Positions 7,639 through 16,130 are shown, numbered from the stretch's first letter. The stretch: 64,000 nucleotides of DNA from Neomicrococcus aestuarii (GCF_014201135.1 NZ_JACHDR010000001.1:1860001-1924000), one strand, 5' to 3'. A program made the numbers and translations. Notes: generated by a model from the sequence alone, not told the origin.

Positions 7639-9224
7639 CTCGCATCAATATCAGTGCCGTTGCAGGTATTCAGCGGCAGGTCCAGTTCTTTCCGAACAAT
7701 GAGGTGCTGGTTTACGGCGACCGTACCTGGAACTATCGCGAACTCAACGAAGAGGTCAGCGCGCTCACCCGCAGCCTCGTAGCGCACGGCATTCAGCGTG
7801 GCGACCGCGTGGCGTACCTAGGCCTGAACTCGGTGACGTTTATTGAGACGATGCTGGCCGCGTGGTGGATCGGCGCGATCTTTGAGCCGCTCAACTTCCG
7901 CCTTGCACCCCGCGAAGTCGAGGGACTTTTGGGGCAGTCGGATCCCAAGGTGCTGATCGTGGAGCAGTGTCACGTTGACGTGGTCAACCAGGTGATCGAG
8001 CAGAACGAGTACGACTTCTCTAAGACCACACTGGTGCTCGTGGATAACGACCCCGAGGTGCCCCCCGTTGAAGGCGCGGCCACGCAGGCGTACCAGCTGC
8101 TTAGGAATCTCGTAGCGCAGGGAGCGGAGGCTGAGCTTCCGGAACCTGTTGAGCAGTTCGACGACGACCTAGCGATCCTCATGTTTACCTCCGGAACCAC
8201 GGGCAAGCCTAAGGGCGTTCAGCTGACCCACGGCAACGTGTGGTGGAACTCCGTGAACGTGGATTCTCTCGTGGACACTCGCCGCGGGGATACTAACCTT
8301 GCCGTCGCGCCCATGTTTCATATTGGCGGCTTGAACGCCTTGACCATCCGCTCTTTGGTGCGCGGTGGCCGCACGATTATCCGACGCAGCTTTGACCCCC
8401 GTCAGGTCCTTGCTGACATTGAGAAGTTTGGTGTGGAGCAAGCGTTCTTGGTTCCAGCCATGCTCTCGGCGATGCAACAGACGGCCGACTTTGAGACCGC
8501 CAACATTGGTAGCTTGCGCGCGCTCATCTGCGCAGGCGCCCCAGTTCCGCCGATCCTCATCTCGCAGTACGAGCACAAGGGCGTTCCCGTTCAGCAGGCT
8601 TGGGGCCTCACGGAAACCGCGCCGTTCGCCACGTACCTGCCTACCGAGCTGACGTACGCGAAGCCCGGATCCTGTGGTCTGCCCATGCCGTATTGCGAGG
8701 TCAAGATCGTGGACCCGGCTACCGGTGAAGAGGTTCAGAACCCTGGCGATACGGGCGAAATGTGGGTCAAGGGACCTAACGTCACGAGCGGTTACTGGAA
8801 CAACCCGCAGGCTACCGAGGCCGCGTTCTTCGACGGCTGGTTCCGTTCGGGAGACATCGGCTACCGTGACGAAGCCGGCTACCTGTTCATCGTGGACCGC
8901 TTGAAGGACATGATCATCACTGGCGGCGAGAACGTTTACCCGGCCGAGGTGGAGCGCGCGCTCATGGAATACCCGGGCGTGGTTGACGTCGCCGTGGTGG
9001 GCCGCTCGGATCCCAAGTGGGGCGAGAGCGTCGTGGCCGTCATGAGCTTCAAGACCGCGGAAGCGCCGAGCATTGAAGAGATTCGAGCCTTCGCTGACCA
9101 ATACTTGGCGCGTTACAAGTTGCCCAAGGAACTCGTCATTGCCACGAGTGTTCCGCGCAATGGCTCCGGCAAGCTGGACAAGGTGGCGGTTCGCCAACTG
9201 ATCGCTGAAGAAGGGGATCGTTGA
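7635..9224 (+). CDS. AMP-forming acyl-CoA ligase/synthetase (class I adenylate-forming)
   Basis: A 529-residue ANL-superfamily enzyme that activates a carboxylic acid as acyl-AMP and transfers it to CoA. Motifs are the P-loop-like FTSGTTGKPKGV near residue 183, the A5 region QAWGLTETAP, the hinge SGDIGYRDEAGYLFIVDRLKDMI, and the C-terminal catalytic Lys in RNGSGKLDK. It overlaps hcaB by four bases. E. coli hca/mhp has no such ligase. Here it may activate a side-chain acid such as cinnamate or phenylpropionate, or a downstream aliphatic product; the substrate is not deducible. Confidence 0.85.
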   Translation: MTRINISAVAGIQRQVQFFPNNEVLVYGDRTWNYRELNEEVSALTRSLVAHGIQRGDRVAYLGLNSVTFIETMLAAWWIGAIFEPLNFRLAPREVEGLLGQSDPKVLIVEQCHVDVVNQVIEQNEYDFSKTTLVLVDNDPEVPPVEGAATQAYQLLRNLVAQGAEAELPEPVEQFDDDLAILMFTSGTTGKPKGVQLTHGNVWWNSVNVDSLVDTRRGDTNLAVAPMFHIGGLNALTIRSLVRGGRTIIRRSFDPRQVLADIEKFGVEQAFLVPAMLSAMQQTADFETANIGSLRALICAGAPVPPILISQYEHKGVPVQQAWGLTETAPFATYLPTELTYAKPGSCGLPMPYCEVKIVDPATGEEVQNPGDTGEMWVKGPNVTSGYWNNPQATEAAFFDGWFRSGDIGYRDEAGYLFIVDRLKDMIITGGENVYPAEVERALMEYPGVVDVAVVGRSDPKWGESVVAVMSFKTAEAPSIEEIRAFADQYLARYKLPKELVIATSVPRNGSGKLDKVAVRQLIAEEGDR

Positions 9225-9225
9225 G

Positions 9226-9738
9226 ATGTCGCAGGTCGATGAGCAAAGCAGCGCACATGACAATGGACATAGCGACGGGCATGCCGACGAAGTAGATCTT
9301 CTCGCGTGGCCCGCAGCCTTGGGCGAGGCCTGGTCTCTGACGGAGACGGCCCCCGCCGAAGGGTTCGTGCAAGCGTTCAACGTGACCGAAAACGGTGAGG
9401 ACCGTGGCACGGTGAACGTGGCGTCTGCGGCTCGTCACCCGGTGGGGGATTCCTATCCTTCCGGCACGCGTGACCGGTACCTGGAACCATCAGAGCATGC
9501 AGTCGCCGGTGCTATTCAGCTCGTGTCTGAGCACATCATGAAGAGCGATCCTCATTGCCGCCGACTGGTGCTGGCCACGGACGAAGGCGACGTGGAGCAG
9601 ATCGCGCGCGGCGAAGCCGCGGGATATCGGTACGTGGTGGACGTTGATCTGAAGGATCGGTCTGTCTCGCTCCTGGCGGCGGAGCCTGCTTGGGTGCTCG
9701 AAGAGTCCCGAAATATCGACGACGTTCCGGGGACCTAA
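9226..9738 (+). CDS. Unrecognised 170-residue protein, last gene of the dioxygenase operon
   Basis: I do not recognise this family with confidence. The gene starts one base after the ligase stop (TGAGATG), so it is clearly in the operon. The first 30 residues are rich in His, Asp and Gly (SSAHDNGHSDGHADE), possibly a metal-binding or flexible tail. The rest has alternating strand/helix character; a stretch near residues 113-150 (RRLVLATDEGD, EQIARGEAAGYRYVVDVDL) resembles the C-terminal half of GNAT acetyltransferases but lacks a clear acetyl-CoA pyrophosphate loop. No signal peptide or membrane segment is visible. Confidence 0.7.
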   Translation: MSQVDEQSSAHDNGHSDGHADEVDLLAWPAALGEAWSLTETAPAEGFVQAFNVTENGEDRGTVNVASAARHPVGDSYPSGTRDRYLEPSEHAVAGAIQLVSEHIMKSDPHCRRLVLATDEGDVEQIARGEAAGYRYVVDVDLKDRSVSLLAAEPAWVLEESRNIDDVPGT

Positions 9739-9763
9739 TACCAGAATGCCGAGAACCGCGGGT

Positions 9764-10543
9764 CTACGGATTCCGTGGAGCAACTGCCGCTGCAGCGCGT
9801 GCGGCCGCAAAGCACACCTTGCGTAGCAACGACGCTTGAGACTCCGGCACAAACTTGCCCACTGGCCCGGACACGGAGAGCGCGGCCACCGGCTTGTTGT
9901 TGCTGCCGAAGACCGGCGCAGCAATGCAGTTCAAGCCCACCATGATCTCTTCGCGGTCAAAGGCGAGGTTGGTCTGCCGAGCTTTCTCGAGCTCGGTGCG
10001 CAACACGGCAGGATCCGTGATGGTGTGAGGCGTCCACCGAATCAGTTCGCTGTTCAACACTTCTTCGGTCGCGGCGTGGTCGTACGCCAAGAGCATTTTT
10101 CCCACACCCGTGCAGTGTGCTGGCGCGCGGCCACCAATGCGAGACGGGCTGCGGACCTGAATGTGTCCGTAGAGCTTGTTGAGGTAAATGACGTTGGAAC
10201 CGTCAAGGACCGCGAGGTGCACGGTCTGCTTCGTGAGCTCGTACAAGTCAGCAAGGAAGGGCGTGAGGGCGTCGCGCATGCGTCCGTGCCACGCGGTTTC
10301 TTGAGTGGCGCCAAGATCTTGGATCATCTTGCCCAGGCGATAGTTGTTGCCTGCGCGTTCCACGGCGCCGTTGTTTTGGAGCAGGCTCAAGAGCCTGAAA
10401 GCGGTGGACTTGGACAGGTCTGCCCGGCGCGCCAACTCGCTCACACCCACGCCAATGAGCGCATCTTCGCCGAAGGCATTGAGCAGAGCCATAGCTTTGT
10501 CAACGGCCGTACGGGCATCCCGGGTTGATGAACGAGGGGGCAA
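9764..10543 (-). CDS. IclR-family transcriptional regulator
   Basis: A 259-residue regulator. An N-terminal winged helix (residues ~12-75; VSELARRADLSKSTAFRLLSL is the recognition part) is followed by the IclR effector domain (~90-250; GGRAPAHCTGVGKMLLA and GLNCIAAPVF are typical). MhpR, which controls phenylpropionate catabolism in E. coli, is of this family. The gene converges with the dioxygenase operon (25 bp between stops), so it is the likely regulator of that operon and of the transporter/mhpB side. It lies downstream of the thioesterase at 10629-11096 on the same strand. Confidence 0.9.
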   Translation of the reverse strand: MPPRSSTRDARTAVDKAMALLNAFGEDALIGVGVSELARRADLSKSTAFRLLSLLQNNGAVERAGNNYRLGKMIQDLGATQETAWHGRMRDALTPFLADLYELTKQTVHLAVLDGSNVIYLNKLYGHIQVRSPSRIGGRAPAHCTGVGKMLLAYDHAATEEVLNSELIRWTPHTITDPAVLRTELEKARQTNLAFDREEIMVGLNCIAAPVFGSNNKPVAALSVSGPVGKFVPESQASLLRKVCFAAARAAAAVAPRNP

Positions 10544-10546
10544 TGT

Positions 10547-10622
10547 CTACGACCTCCAAAGGTAGACGACACCGGCTACATTGCCGGTGAATGACCTATC
10601 TATTCTACCGAAGCAAGGTCAT
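10547..10622. promoter_or_regulatory. Inverted repeats upstream of the IclR gene, candidate autoregulatory sites
   Basis: Within the 85 bp between the IclR start and the thioesterase stop are two inverted repeats. One has arms GTCTAC/GTAGAC (starting near 10547). The other has 9-base arms GAATGACCT (10589-10597) and AGGTCATTC (10614-10622). The second could equally be a weak terminator of the thioesterase gene, since no T run follows. Confidence 0.3.
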
Positions 10623-10628
10623 TCAGCC

Positions 10629-11096
10629 TTAGCGAGAAGCATCACGTTGCTCCGGGGTGGTGTACGCAGACTTCTGCGCAATGATGGCCAGCGTGCACCG
10701 TGAGATGCACACGAGCTTCCCGTCTTCGTTCGTGATGCGGATGTCCCAAATCTGCGTGGTGCGTCCAAGGTTCACGGCCGTCGCCTCGCCCCGCAGCCAC
10801 TGGCCGGAGACTCCTGGTCGTACGTGGTTTGCGTTGATCTCCAGACCCACGGCGTGGAATTTCTCACGATCAATTGAGAGGAACCCCGCCCACGAGGCAA
10901 GGGTTTCCGCGAAAGCCACGGACGCTCCACCATGGACAACTCCAGCCGGTTGAGTGGTGCGGTGATCAACCGGCATGCGCCCAATGAGGGAGTTATCGGT
11001 CTTCTCAAGAATCTCGATGCCAAGGTTCTCGTTGAGCGCTCCGCGCCCGTTATTGTTCAGTTCCTCGACAGGAACCTCGCCTACCCAAATGCTCAT
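10629..11096 (-). CDS. Hotdog-fold thioesterase, PaaI/YdiI (MenI) type
   Basis: A 155-residue hotdog thioesterase. The motif QPAGVVHGGASVAFAETLAS contains the HGG and catalytic acidic residue of the YdiI/4-hydroxybenzoyl-CoA thioesterase Arthrobacter type. The following strands (VGLEINANHVRPG, VNLGRTTQIWDIRI) are also typical. It hydrolyses aryl- or acyl-CoA. It is the second thioesterase in this catabolic region and differs from the one at 921-1370. It precedes the IclR gene on the same strand, suggesting a possible two-gene transcript. Confidence 0.85.
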   Translation of the reverse strand: MSIWVGEVPVEELNNNGRGALNENLGIEILEKTDNSLIGRMPVDHRTTQPAGVVHGGASVAFAETLASWAGFLSIDREKFHAVGLEINANHVRPGVSGQWLRGEATAVNLGRTTQIWDIRITNEDGKLVCISRCTLAIIAQKSAYTTPEQRDASR

Positions 11097-11136
11097 GCGG
11101 TTTTCTCTCTTCCTCGAGAAGGTACGTGGGGCTCTG

Positions 11137-11155
11137 GACCCAAGCTAGCGTCGTC
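11137..11155. repeat. Copy of the GACCCAAGCT(A)GCGTCGTC repeat
   Basis: These 19 bases share GACCCAAGCT and GCGTCGTC with positions 14066-14083. The right half is the reverse complement of the dispersed ACGACGC element. It lies in the non-coding stretch between the divergent thioesterase and oxidoreductase genes. Confidence 0.5.
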
Positions 11156-11254
11156 TTAATCAAAAATCTAGAAATCATTCCGTCAGGCGGCACGCGCTCT
11201 CGCTCCGAGCGGGCAGCGTTGGTGTGATGGGGTAAACACTTTTAAGGAGATTTC

Positions 11255-12223
11255 ATGCGTGCCGCCGTTGCCATTGCTCAGAACTTACAGGATCCGTTGT
11301 CTTGCCTTCAGGTGAAAGACGTTCCGGATCCGGACCAACAACTGGGGTGGACCACGGTGCAGGTGAAGGCGTCGAGCCTTAATATGCATGACCTGTGGAC
11401 GTTGCGCGGAGTGGGACATGACCCCAAAAACATTCCCATCATTCTGGGGTGTGACGTCGCCGGCGTGACCGAGGACGGCCGTGAAGTGGTGGTGTATCCA
11501 GTAATCGCTGATCCCGACGCCGGATTTGGCGACGAGACGTTGGATCCCAACCGCAATTTGCTGTCTGAATCGCACGACGGCGGCTTCGCGGAGTACATCT
11601 CCGTTCCTGCTCGGTGTGTGTTGGATAAGCCCGCGCACTTGAGTTTCGAAGAGGCCGCGTGCTTGCCCGTCGCGTGGTCCACCGCCTACCGCATGCTGTT
11701 CACGCAGGGACAAGTCCAAGCCGGAGATCGAGTGTTGGTCCAAGGGGCGTCCGGTGGCGTGGCCTCAGCCGCAATTCAGCTCGCGAGTGCCGCGGGAGCG
11801 CGAGTATTCGCCACCAGCCGCACCGCTGAAAAGCGCGAACTGGCCCTGTCCCTCGGCGCAACCGAAGCGTTTGAGAGCGGTGCCCGCTTGCCGGAGCGAG
11901 TCGACGTCGTCATTGAAACCGTGGGCGAAGCAACCTGGGCGCATTCGCTGCGTTGCTTGCGGCCCGGCGGCGCAATTGTTATCGCCGGCACCACGAGCGG
12001 AACTAGCCCCGAGGCGGATCTTGGACGTATCTTCTACAACCAGCTGCGCGTGCTGGGCTCTACGGGTAGCACCCGCACGGAGTTTGCCCGCATGTTGCGC
12101 GTTGTGGAGCAAATGAAATTGCGCCCCACGATTGATCGCGTGTTGCCGCTCGAGCGCATTCACGAAGGATTTCAGGTCATGGAAAAGGGCGAATCTTCCG
12201 GAAAGATCGTCATTACTCTGTAG
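11255..12223 (+). CDS. Zinc-free alcohol dehydrogenase/quinone oxidoreductase (MDR family)
   Basis: A 322-residue medium-chain dehydrogenase/reductase. The N-terminal GroES-like part lacks the catalytic zinc Cys and His set. The Rossmann part has VLVQGASGGVASAAIQLASAAG (glycine motif near residue 165), as in NADPH:quinone oxidoreductases. AAGGAG sits six bases before the ATG. It ends 11 bp from the convergent hxlR gene. The substrate is unknown; reduction of quinones or enones with NADPH is the family's usual role. Confidence 0.85.
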   Translation: MRAAVAIAQNLQDPLSCLQVKDVPDPDQQLGWTTVQVKASSLNMHDLWTLRGVGHDPKNIPIILGCDVAGVTEDGREVVVYPVIADPDAGFGDETLDPNRNLLSESHDGGFAEYISVPARCVLDKPAHLSFEEAACLPVAWSTAYRMLFTQGQVQAGDRVLVQGASGGVASAAIQLASAAGARVFATSRTAEKRELALSLGATEAFESGARLPERVDVVIETVGEATWAHSLRCLRPGGAIVIAGTTSGTSPEADLGRIFYNQLRVLGSTGSTRTEFARMLRVVEQMKLRPTIDRVLPLERIHEGFQVMEKGESSGKIVITL

Positions 12224-12234
12224 CGTGTTAGGCC

Positions 12235-12600
12235 TTAAACTGGGTTGACGATATCTTCGGCGTGCACAGCGATCCAATCCACGAGTGGCCGAAGAAGCGC
12301 TACGAGTTCTTCGCCGCGGCTTGTGAGACTGTAGTCCACACGTGGTGGGATCACCGGTTGCGCGTCGCGGTGCACGAAACCGTCCGATTCAAGGGTCTTG
12401 AGCGTCTGGGCGAGCATCTTTTCACTGATGCCTTCAGCACGACGACGCAGCTCGCTCCAGCGCTGTGGTCCTTCAGCAAGCGAGACGAGAATAAGCACGC
12501 CCCATTTGCTGGAGACATGATCAAGTACGGTGCGGCTGGGGCAACCGGCGGGGAAGACGACGGGGAGTTCAGCAACGATCGTGTCAGGGAGTGTGGGCAT
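12235..12600 (-). CDS. HxlR-family transcriptional regulator
   Basis: A 121-residue winged-helix regulator. It has the HxlR hallmarks: Cys near residue 19 (GCPSRTVLDHVSSKWGVLIL), WSELRRRAEGISEKMLAQTLKTLE as the recognition region, and RVDYSLTSRGEEL. Family members often sense electrophiles or quinones through the N-terminal Cys. It diverges from the qorB-like gene at 12704, the same pairing as ytfH/ytfG in E. coli, so it probably represses that gene and itself. Confidence 0.92.
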   Translation of the reverse strand: MPTLPDTIVAELPVVFPAGCPSRTVLDHVSSKWGVLILVSLAEGPQRWSELRRRAEGISEKMLAQTLKTLESDGFVHRDAQPVIPPRVDYSLTSRGEELVALLRPLVDWIAVHAEDIVNPV

Positions 12601-12703
12601 AGAAGGAGCTTACTTTAAAGTGCGTACTCTCTCGTGGGAAGTTCCTGGTGACATGCGAGGTTGAGGTGACTGGTAGATAGTTCATCCCGAAAGGAAACAC
12701 CTC
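12601..12703. promoter_or_regulatory. Divergent hxlR/qorB intergenic region
   Basis: The 103 bp hold a short palindrome ACTTTAAAGT (12610-12619) next to the hxlR start, a plausible HxlR half of an operator. GAAAGGAAACACCTC just before 12704 is the qorB ribosome site. Confidence 0.4.
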
Positions 12704-13579
12704 ATGAGCATTTTCGTCACCGGAGCCACCGGCAACCTTGGGCGGCTTGTCGTTGAAGCACTTCTGGAAAAGGGACAGCCTGCAGACCAGATCATTGCTG
12801 GAGGCCGCAACGCCGAAAAGCTCGCCCGCCTCGCCGAGCTTGGTGTCCATACCCGCGAGATTGACTACTCGGACCCGGCTTCCTTGGCCGCCGCCTTCGC
12901 TGCCGTTGAGAAGGTCATGCTGGTTTCCGGCAGCGAACCTGGCCCAAGAGTTGCACAGCACGCCAACGTTATTAACGCTGCAAAGGAAGCCGGCGTTCAG
13001 CTGATCGCCTACACGAGCATCCCGAATGCTGACACCACCCAGATGGCCCTGGCAGCAGATCACCAGCTTGCCGAGCAGGCTCTTCGCGAGTCCGGCGTCC
13101 CGTTTGTACTGCTCCGCAACGGCTGGTACTTGGAGAACTACACCGCTCAAATCGGTGGCTACTTGGAGTTTGGCTCTGTGTTTGGTAGCGCTGGCGATGG
13201 TCGTTTGAACGCCGCTACCCGCGCGGATCTCGCTGAAGCGGCTGCCGTTGTGCTTCTTGCCGAAGATCAGGGTGGAAAAATTTACGAGCTCGGCGGCAAC
13301 GAATCCTTCTCACTCGCTGAGCTGGCCGAAGCCGTCAGCGCTGCCTCAGGTCAGCCTGTTTCCTACCAGGACCTCCCGGAGGAGGACTTCACCAAGCTTT
13401 TGGAAGGCGCCGGAGTTCCCGAAGGATTCGCCAAGATCCTTGCTGATAGCGACCGCGGCATTCTCCGCGGAGACCTGCTGGTCTCCGGTAACGACTTGAG
13501 CACGCTTCTGGGCCGCCCTGCCACCACCATGCAGGACGCTGTGAAGAGCGCGGTCGCGCAGCTGGGACACAACGCCTAG
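12704..13579 (+). CDS. qorB: NAD(P)H:quinone oxidoreductase, QorB/NmrA-like SDR
   Basis: A 291-residue atypical short-chain dehydrogenase. The N-terminal TGATGNLG (6-13) binds NADP. VSGSEPGPRVAQHANVINAAKEAGV and RNGWYLENY are characteristic of the QorB (YtfG) branch. The classical YxxxK pair is absent, as in other NmrA-like proteins. It reduces quinones with NADPH. It pairs divergently with an HxlR regulator, supporting a quinone or electrophile stress role. Confidence 0.88.
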   Translation: MSIFVTGATGNLGRLVVEALLEKGQPADQIIAGGRNAEKLARLAELGVHTREIDYSDPASLAAAFAAVEKVMLVSGSEPGPRVAQHANVINAAKEAGVQLIAYTSIPNADTTQMALAADHQLAEQALRESGVPFVLLRNGWYLENYTAQIGGYLEFGSVFGSAGDGRLNAATRADLAEAAAVVLLAEDQGGKIYELGGNESFSLAELAEAVSAASGQPVSYQDLPEEDFTKLLEGAGVPEGFAKILADSDRGILRGDLLVSGNDLSTLLGRPATTMQDAVKSAVAQLGHNA

Positions 13580-13603
13580 CAAGTACTGCGTCCGAAAATT
13601 GGT

Positions 13604-13643
13604 GGGTGCGGGCTCGAACTCACGCGTGAGGGAGCCTGCACCC
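13604..13643 (+). terminator. Hairpin downstream of qorB
   Basis: 12-base arms at 13604-13615 and 13632-13643 pair fully in plus-strand RNA with one G-U. The loop holds a further CTCACGCGTGAG palindrome. No T run follows, so it may be a non-canonical terminator. Confidence 0.45.
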
Positions 13644-13649
13644 GACTCG

Positions 13650-14010
13650 ACGGCTGTCATCGTCAATATCTTGCCATTGCTGATGGTTCACTTTTCCGGA
13701 GATCGAGCCAGCCGTAGAAGCGCCGCCGGGATAACTAGGGGATGGTGGGGTTTGTGGAAGGCGCGATGGATTCAGGTGGTCACCGAAATTGATCTCGTTA
13801 GTTCTTGCCCGAGTCTGCGATCACGATACGACTACGCAGATCAGTCACGAAACCACTCAGCAATCGATCTATTTTTCAGGGCACTGGGAAGCAGACCTGC
13901 TCATGTCAGCAGCAGCCCCGGAAACAGCGGCCGACCTGGCATAAGTTCATGACATCTTTGACAACCGTCCACGGCCCAACCACAACAAGCACCGTTCAAC
14001 AGGTAGGCAA
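13650..14010. other. Gene-poor stretch
   Basis: The roughly 510 bp between qorB and the aldehyde dehydrogenase stop contain no reading frame with a credible ribosome site or recognisable protein. Short frames of 82 and 117 codons are present but have no family likeness. Apart from the hairpins at both ends, I see nothing in it. It may be eroded sequence. Confidence 0.5.
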
Positions 14011-14083
14011 AGCTTGGGTCAATCTCGTCTCTCGAAACACCACAGTGTCCTGAGCGCAGGAGACTGACCCAAGCTGCGTCGTC
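14011..14083 (-). terminator. Long-looped inverted repeat after the aldehyde dehydrogenase, with repeat copy
   Basis: 16-base arms at 14011-14026 and 14060-14075 match at 15 of 16; the mismatch becomes a G-U pair in minus-strand RNA. The loop is 33 bases. The sequence continues into GCTGCGTCGTCG (14073-14084), a copy of the dispersed repeat, six bases from the stop codon. It is in terminator position but lacks a clear U tract. Confidence 0.4.
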
Positions 14084-14089
14084 GTTATC

Positions 14090-15547
14090 TTAGAAAGGGT
14101 ACGGCGCAATCTCTGGGCGCATGGTCAACCACTGAATCTCGGTAAAGGATTCGATGTTTGCGGTCGCTCCACCGATACGCGTTCCGTTGCCGGAGTTCTT
14201 GACGCCGCCGAATGGCGCTTGCGATTCGTCCATCACCGTTTGTTCGTTGATGTGTACCTTGCCGGAATCGAGCTGGTCAGCGATCTGCATCGCCAACCCC
14301 ACGTCGCCAAGAATTGAAATCGACAGTCCCAGATCGCTATTGTTCGCGAGCTCGACGGCCTCTTCAACCGTGGAGAATTTCATGACAGGCGCTACCGGGC
14401 CGAAGATCTCTTGGTTCCACGCTGGATGCTCAACTTTCATGTGCGTGAGCACGGTGGGCTGATAGAACAGGCCCTCCTTGATGGCGCCGCCAGCAGTTAC
14501 AGTGGCGCCTTGCAATACGGAATCCTGGACCAGGGCGTCTACCTTTTTGAGCTGGTTCTCATCAATGATGGGACCCAATGCAACTTGCTCGGTGGCGGGA
14601 TTGCCCACTGGCAGGTGTTTTGCCTTTTCGGACAGCGCGGCCACGTATTCATCGTGAATGGATTCGTGGACCAGGTGCCGTCCCGTGGACATGCAGATCT
14701 GGCCTTGGTGCATGAAGGATCCGAAAGCTGCTGCCGAAGCGGCTTTTGCCAAGTCCGCGCCCGGAAGCACGATCATCGCGTTGTTCCCACCGAGTTCCAA
14801 GTGCGCCCGCTTGAGCAAGCGTCCCGCGGTTTCGCCAATCTTCCGGCCCGCGTTCGTGGACCCCGTGAACGCAATCACGGAGACTTCGGGCGCCTCCACA
14901 ACGGCCGCACCTACATCCGCTCCACCCGGTAGCAGGCTGAGCACTCCAGCTGGCAACCCAGCTTCTTCAAAAATTCGCATGAGAACGACGCCGCCGCACA
15001 CCGCAGTGCGTGGGTCCGGCTTCAGCAGGACTGCATTTCCCAGTGCTAGCGCCGGTGCCACGGCTCGGATGGAAAGAATGAGTGGGAAGTTGAATGGTGC
15101 GATGACGCTGACGACGCCCACCGGACGACGGCGCGCGAAGGACCAACGATTGTCGTCCGAGGCCAGCACATCGCCTTGAGAATGATGGGGGAGTGCGGAG
15201 GCGTCAAAGCACTCGTTCGCGGCGACGTGGGTTTCGAGGCCGGCTTTGCCCTGGATGGCACCGGACTCCTTCATGATCCATTCGTGGATCTCTGGCGCGT
15301 GCTCTTCGAAGAGCATTCCGGCCTTGCGGAGAATGGCAGCGCGCTCTTCAGGCTTCTTCTTGGCCCACTCTTTTTGAGCCGTGGCAGCAGCATTGGCTGC
15401 TTCCTTGACGTCGTCGACGCTCGCCAAACCAACCGAGGCAAGCTTGTTTCCCGTCGCTGGTTCGAGGGCATCGGCGGTTGTGGAGGCATCTCGCCAACCA
15501 TTGATGTTGATCTTGTTTTCCCACGTGGACTGATCGAAGAGCGTCAT
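14090..15547 (-). CDS. NAD-dependent benzaldehyde/vanillin-type aldehyde dehydrogenase
   Basis: A 485-residue ALDH. The general base is E251 (ELGGNN), the nucleophile C285 (QGQICMSTGR), and FTGSTNAGRKIG holds the NAD loop. The Asn-Asn after ELGG and CMSTGRH region resemble the benzaldehyde/vanillin dehydrogenases rather than betaine aldehyde dehydrogenases. They oxidise an aromatic aldehyde to the acid. The ATG at 15547 is chosen because AAGGA lies eight bases upstream; in-frame ATGs up to 15616 lack a site. It stands alone between non-coding stretches, so it fits with the aromatic catabolism nearby but need not be co-regulated. Confidence 0.85.
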   Translation of the reverse strand: MTLFDQSTWENKININGWRDASTTADALEPATGNKLASVGLASVDDVKEAANAAATAQKEWAKKKPEERAAILRKAGMLFEEHAPEIHEWIMKESGAIQGKAGLETHVAANECFDASALPHHSQGDVLASDDNRWSFARRRPVGVVSVIAPFNFPLILSIRAVAPALALGNAVLLKPDPRTAVCGGVVLMRIFEEAGLPAGVLSLLPGGADVGAAVVEAPEVSVIAFTGSTNAGRKIGETAGRLLKRAHLELGGNNAMIVLPGADLAKAASAAAFGSFMHQGQICMSTGRHLVHESIHDEYVAALSEKAKHLPVGNPATEQVALGPIIDENQLKKVDALVQDSVLQGATVTAGGAIKEGLFYQPTVLTHMKVEHPAWNQEIFGPVAPVMKFSTVEEAVELANNSDLGLSISILGDVGLAMQIADQLDSGKVHINEQTVMDESQAPFGGVKNSGNGTRIGGATANIESFTEIQWLTMRPEIAPYPF

Positions 15548-15674
15548 TGCCATCCTTAAGCTGGTCATATGCGGTGAAAGTGATCCACTACATAGATAGA
15601 TAGTGATGACTCTCATTAGATCACCGGCTCACACTTTGTGGAAGAGCTTCACAGCAAACCAGTAGGCTGGATAA

Positions 15675-16130
15675 ATGTCTGAAATGTTCTCTTCGCTACC
15701 GTTTGGGTTGGCGTACGTAGGACTTTTCTTAGGTGCCATGTTGCGCGCAAACACCACGTATTGGATCGGTCGCGGCATCGCCCGAGGAGCTGAGCACTCC
15801 CGGTTCAAACACTTCCTTGAGGGTCCTATTTACGAGCGAGCCCAGCGTTTTATGGAACGGTGGGGCATCTTCGCTGTTCCCTTATCCTTCTTGACCGTGG
15901 GTATTCAGACGGCCGTCAACGCGAGTGCGGGCATGGGTCGCATGTCGCTCAAACGCTACTTGCCAGCGGTGACGGTGGGATGTCTGATCTGGGCGCTCAT
16001 CTACTCCACGGTGGGAATGGCCGTTGTCCTGGCCTGGCTAGAACTGGGCTGGCAGTGGGTTGTTGCTACCGCGATTGTTATAGGAATCGTCACGTGGGCA
16101 TGGATCAAATACCGTCGCCAAGACGGTTGA
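15675..16130 (+). CDS. DedA-like membrane protein (VTT domain)
   Basis: A 151-residue integral membrane protein. The segment YWIGRGIARGAEHSR and the RWGIFAVPLSFLTVGIQTAVNASAGMGRM stretch match the DedA/SNARE-associated (VTT) family, which includes lipid scramblase-like proteins. Two hydrophobic segments close the protein (ALIYSTVGMAVVLAWLELGW and VVATAIVIGIVTWAWI). It is shorter than most DedA proteins (~200 residues), so one N-terminal helix may be missing. Function unknown. Confidence 0.75.
   Translation: MSEMFSSLPFGLAYVGLFLGAMLRANTTYWIGRGIARGAEHSRFKHFLEGPIYERAQRFMERWGIFAVPLSFLTVGIQTAVNASAGMGRMSLKRYLPAVTVGCLIWALIYSTVGMAVVLAWLELGWQWVVATAIVIGIVTWAWIKYRRQDG

Noticed and set aside
12436-12455. 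ACGACGACGCAGCT-like string inside hxlR
   Set aside because: It encodes the conserved ELRRR part of the HxlR helix-turn-helix, so it can be explained by protein constraint; not counted as a repeat copy.
13599-13952. 117-codon frame in the empty region after qorB
   Set aside because: No ribosome site, no family likeness, and it begins within the qorB hairpin.
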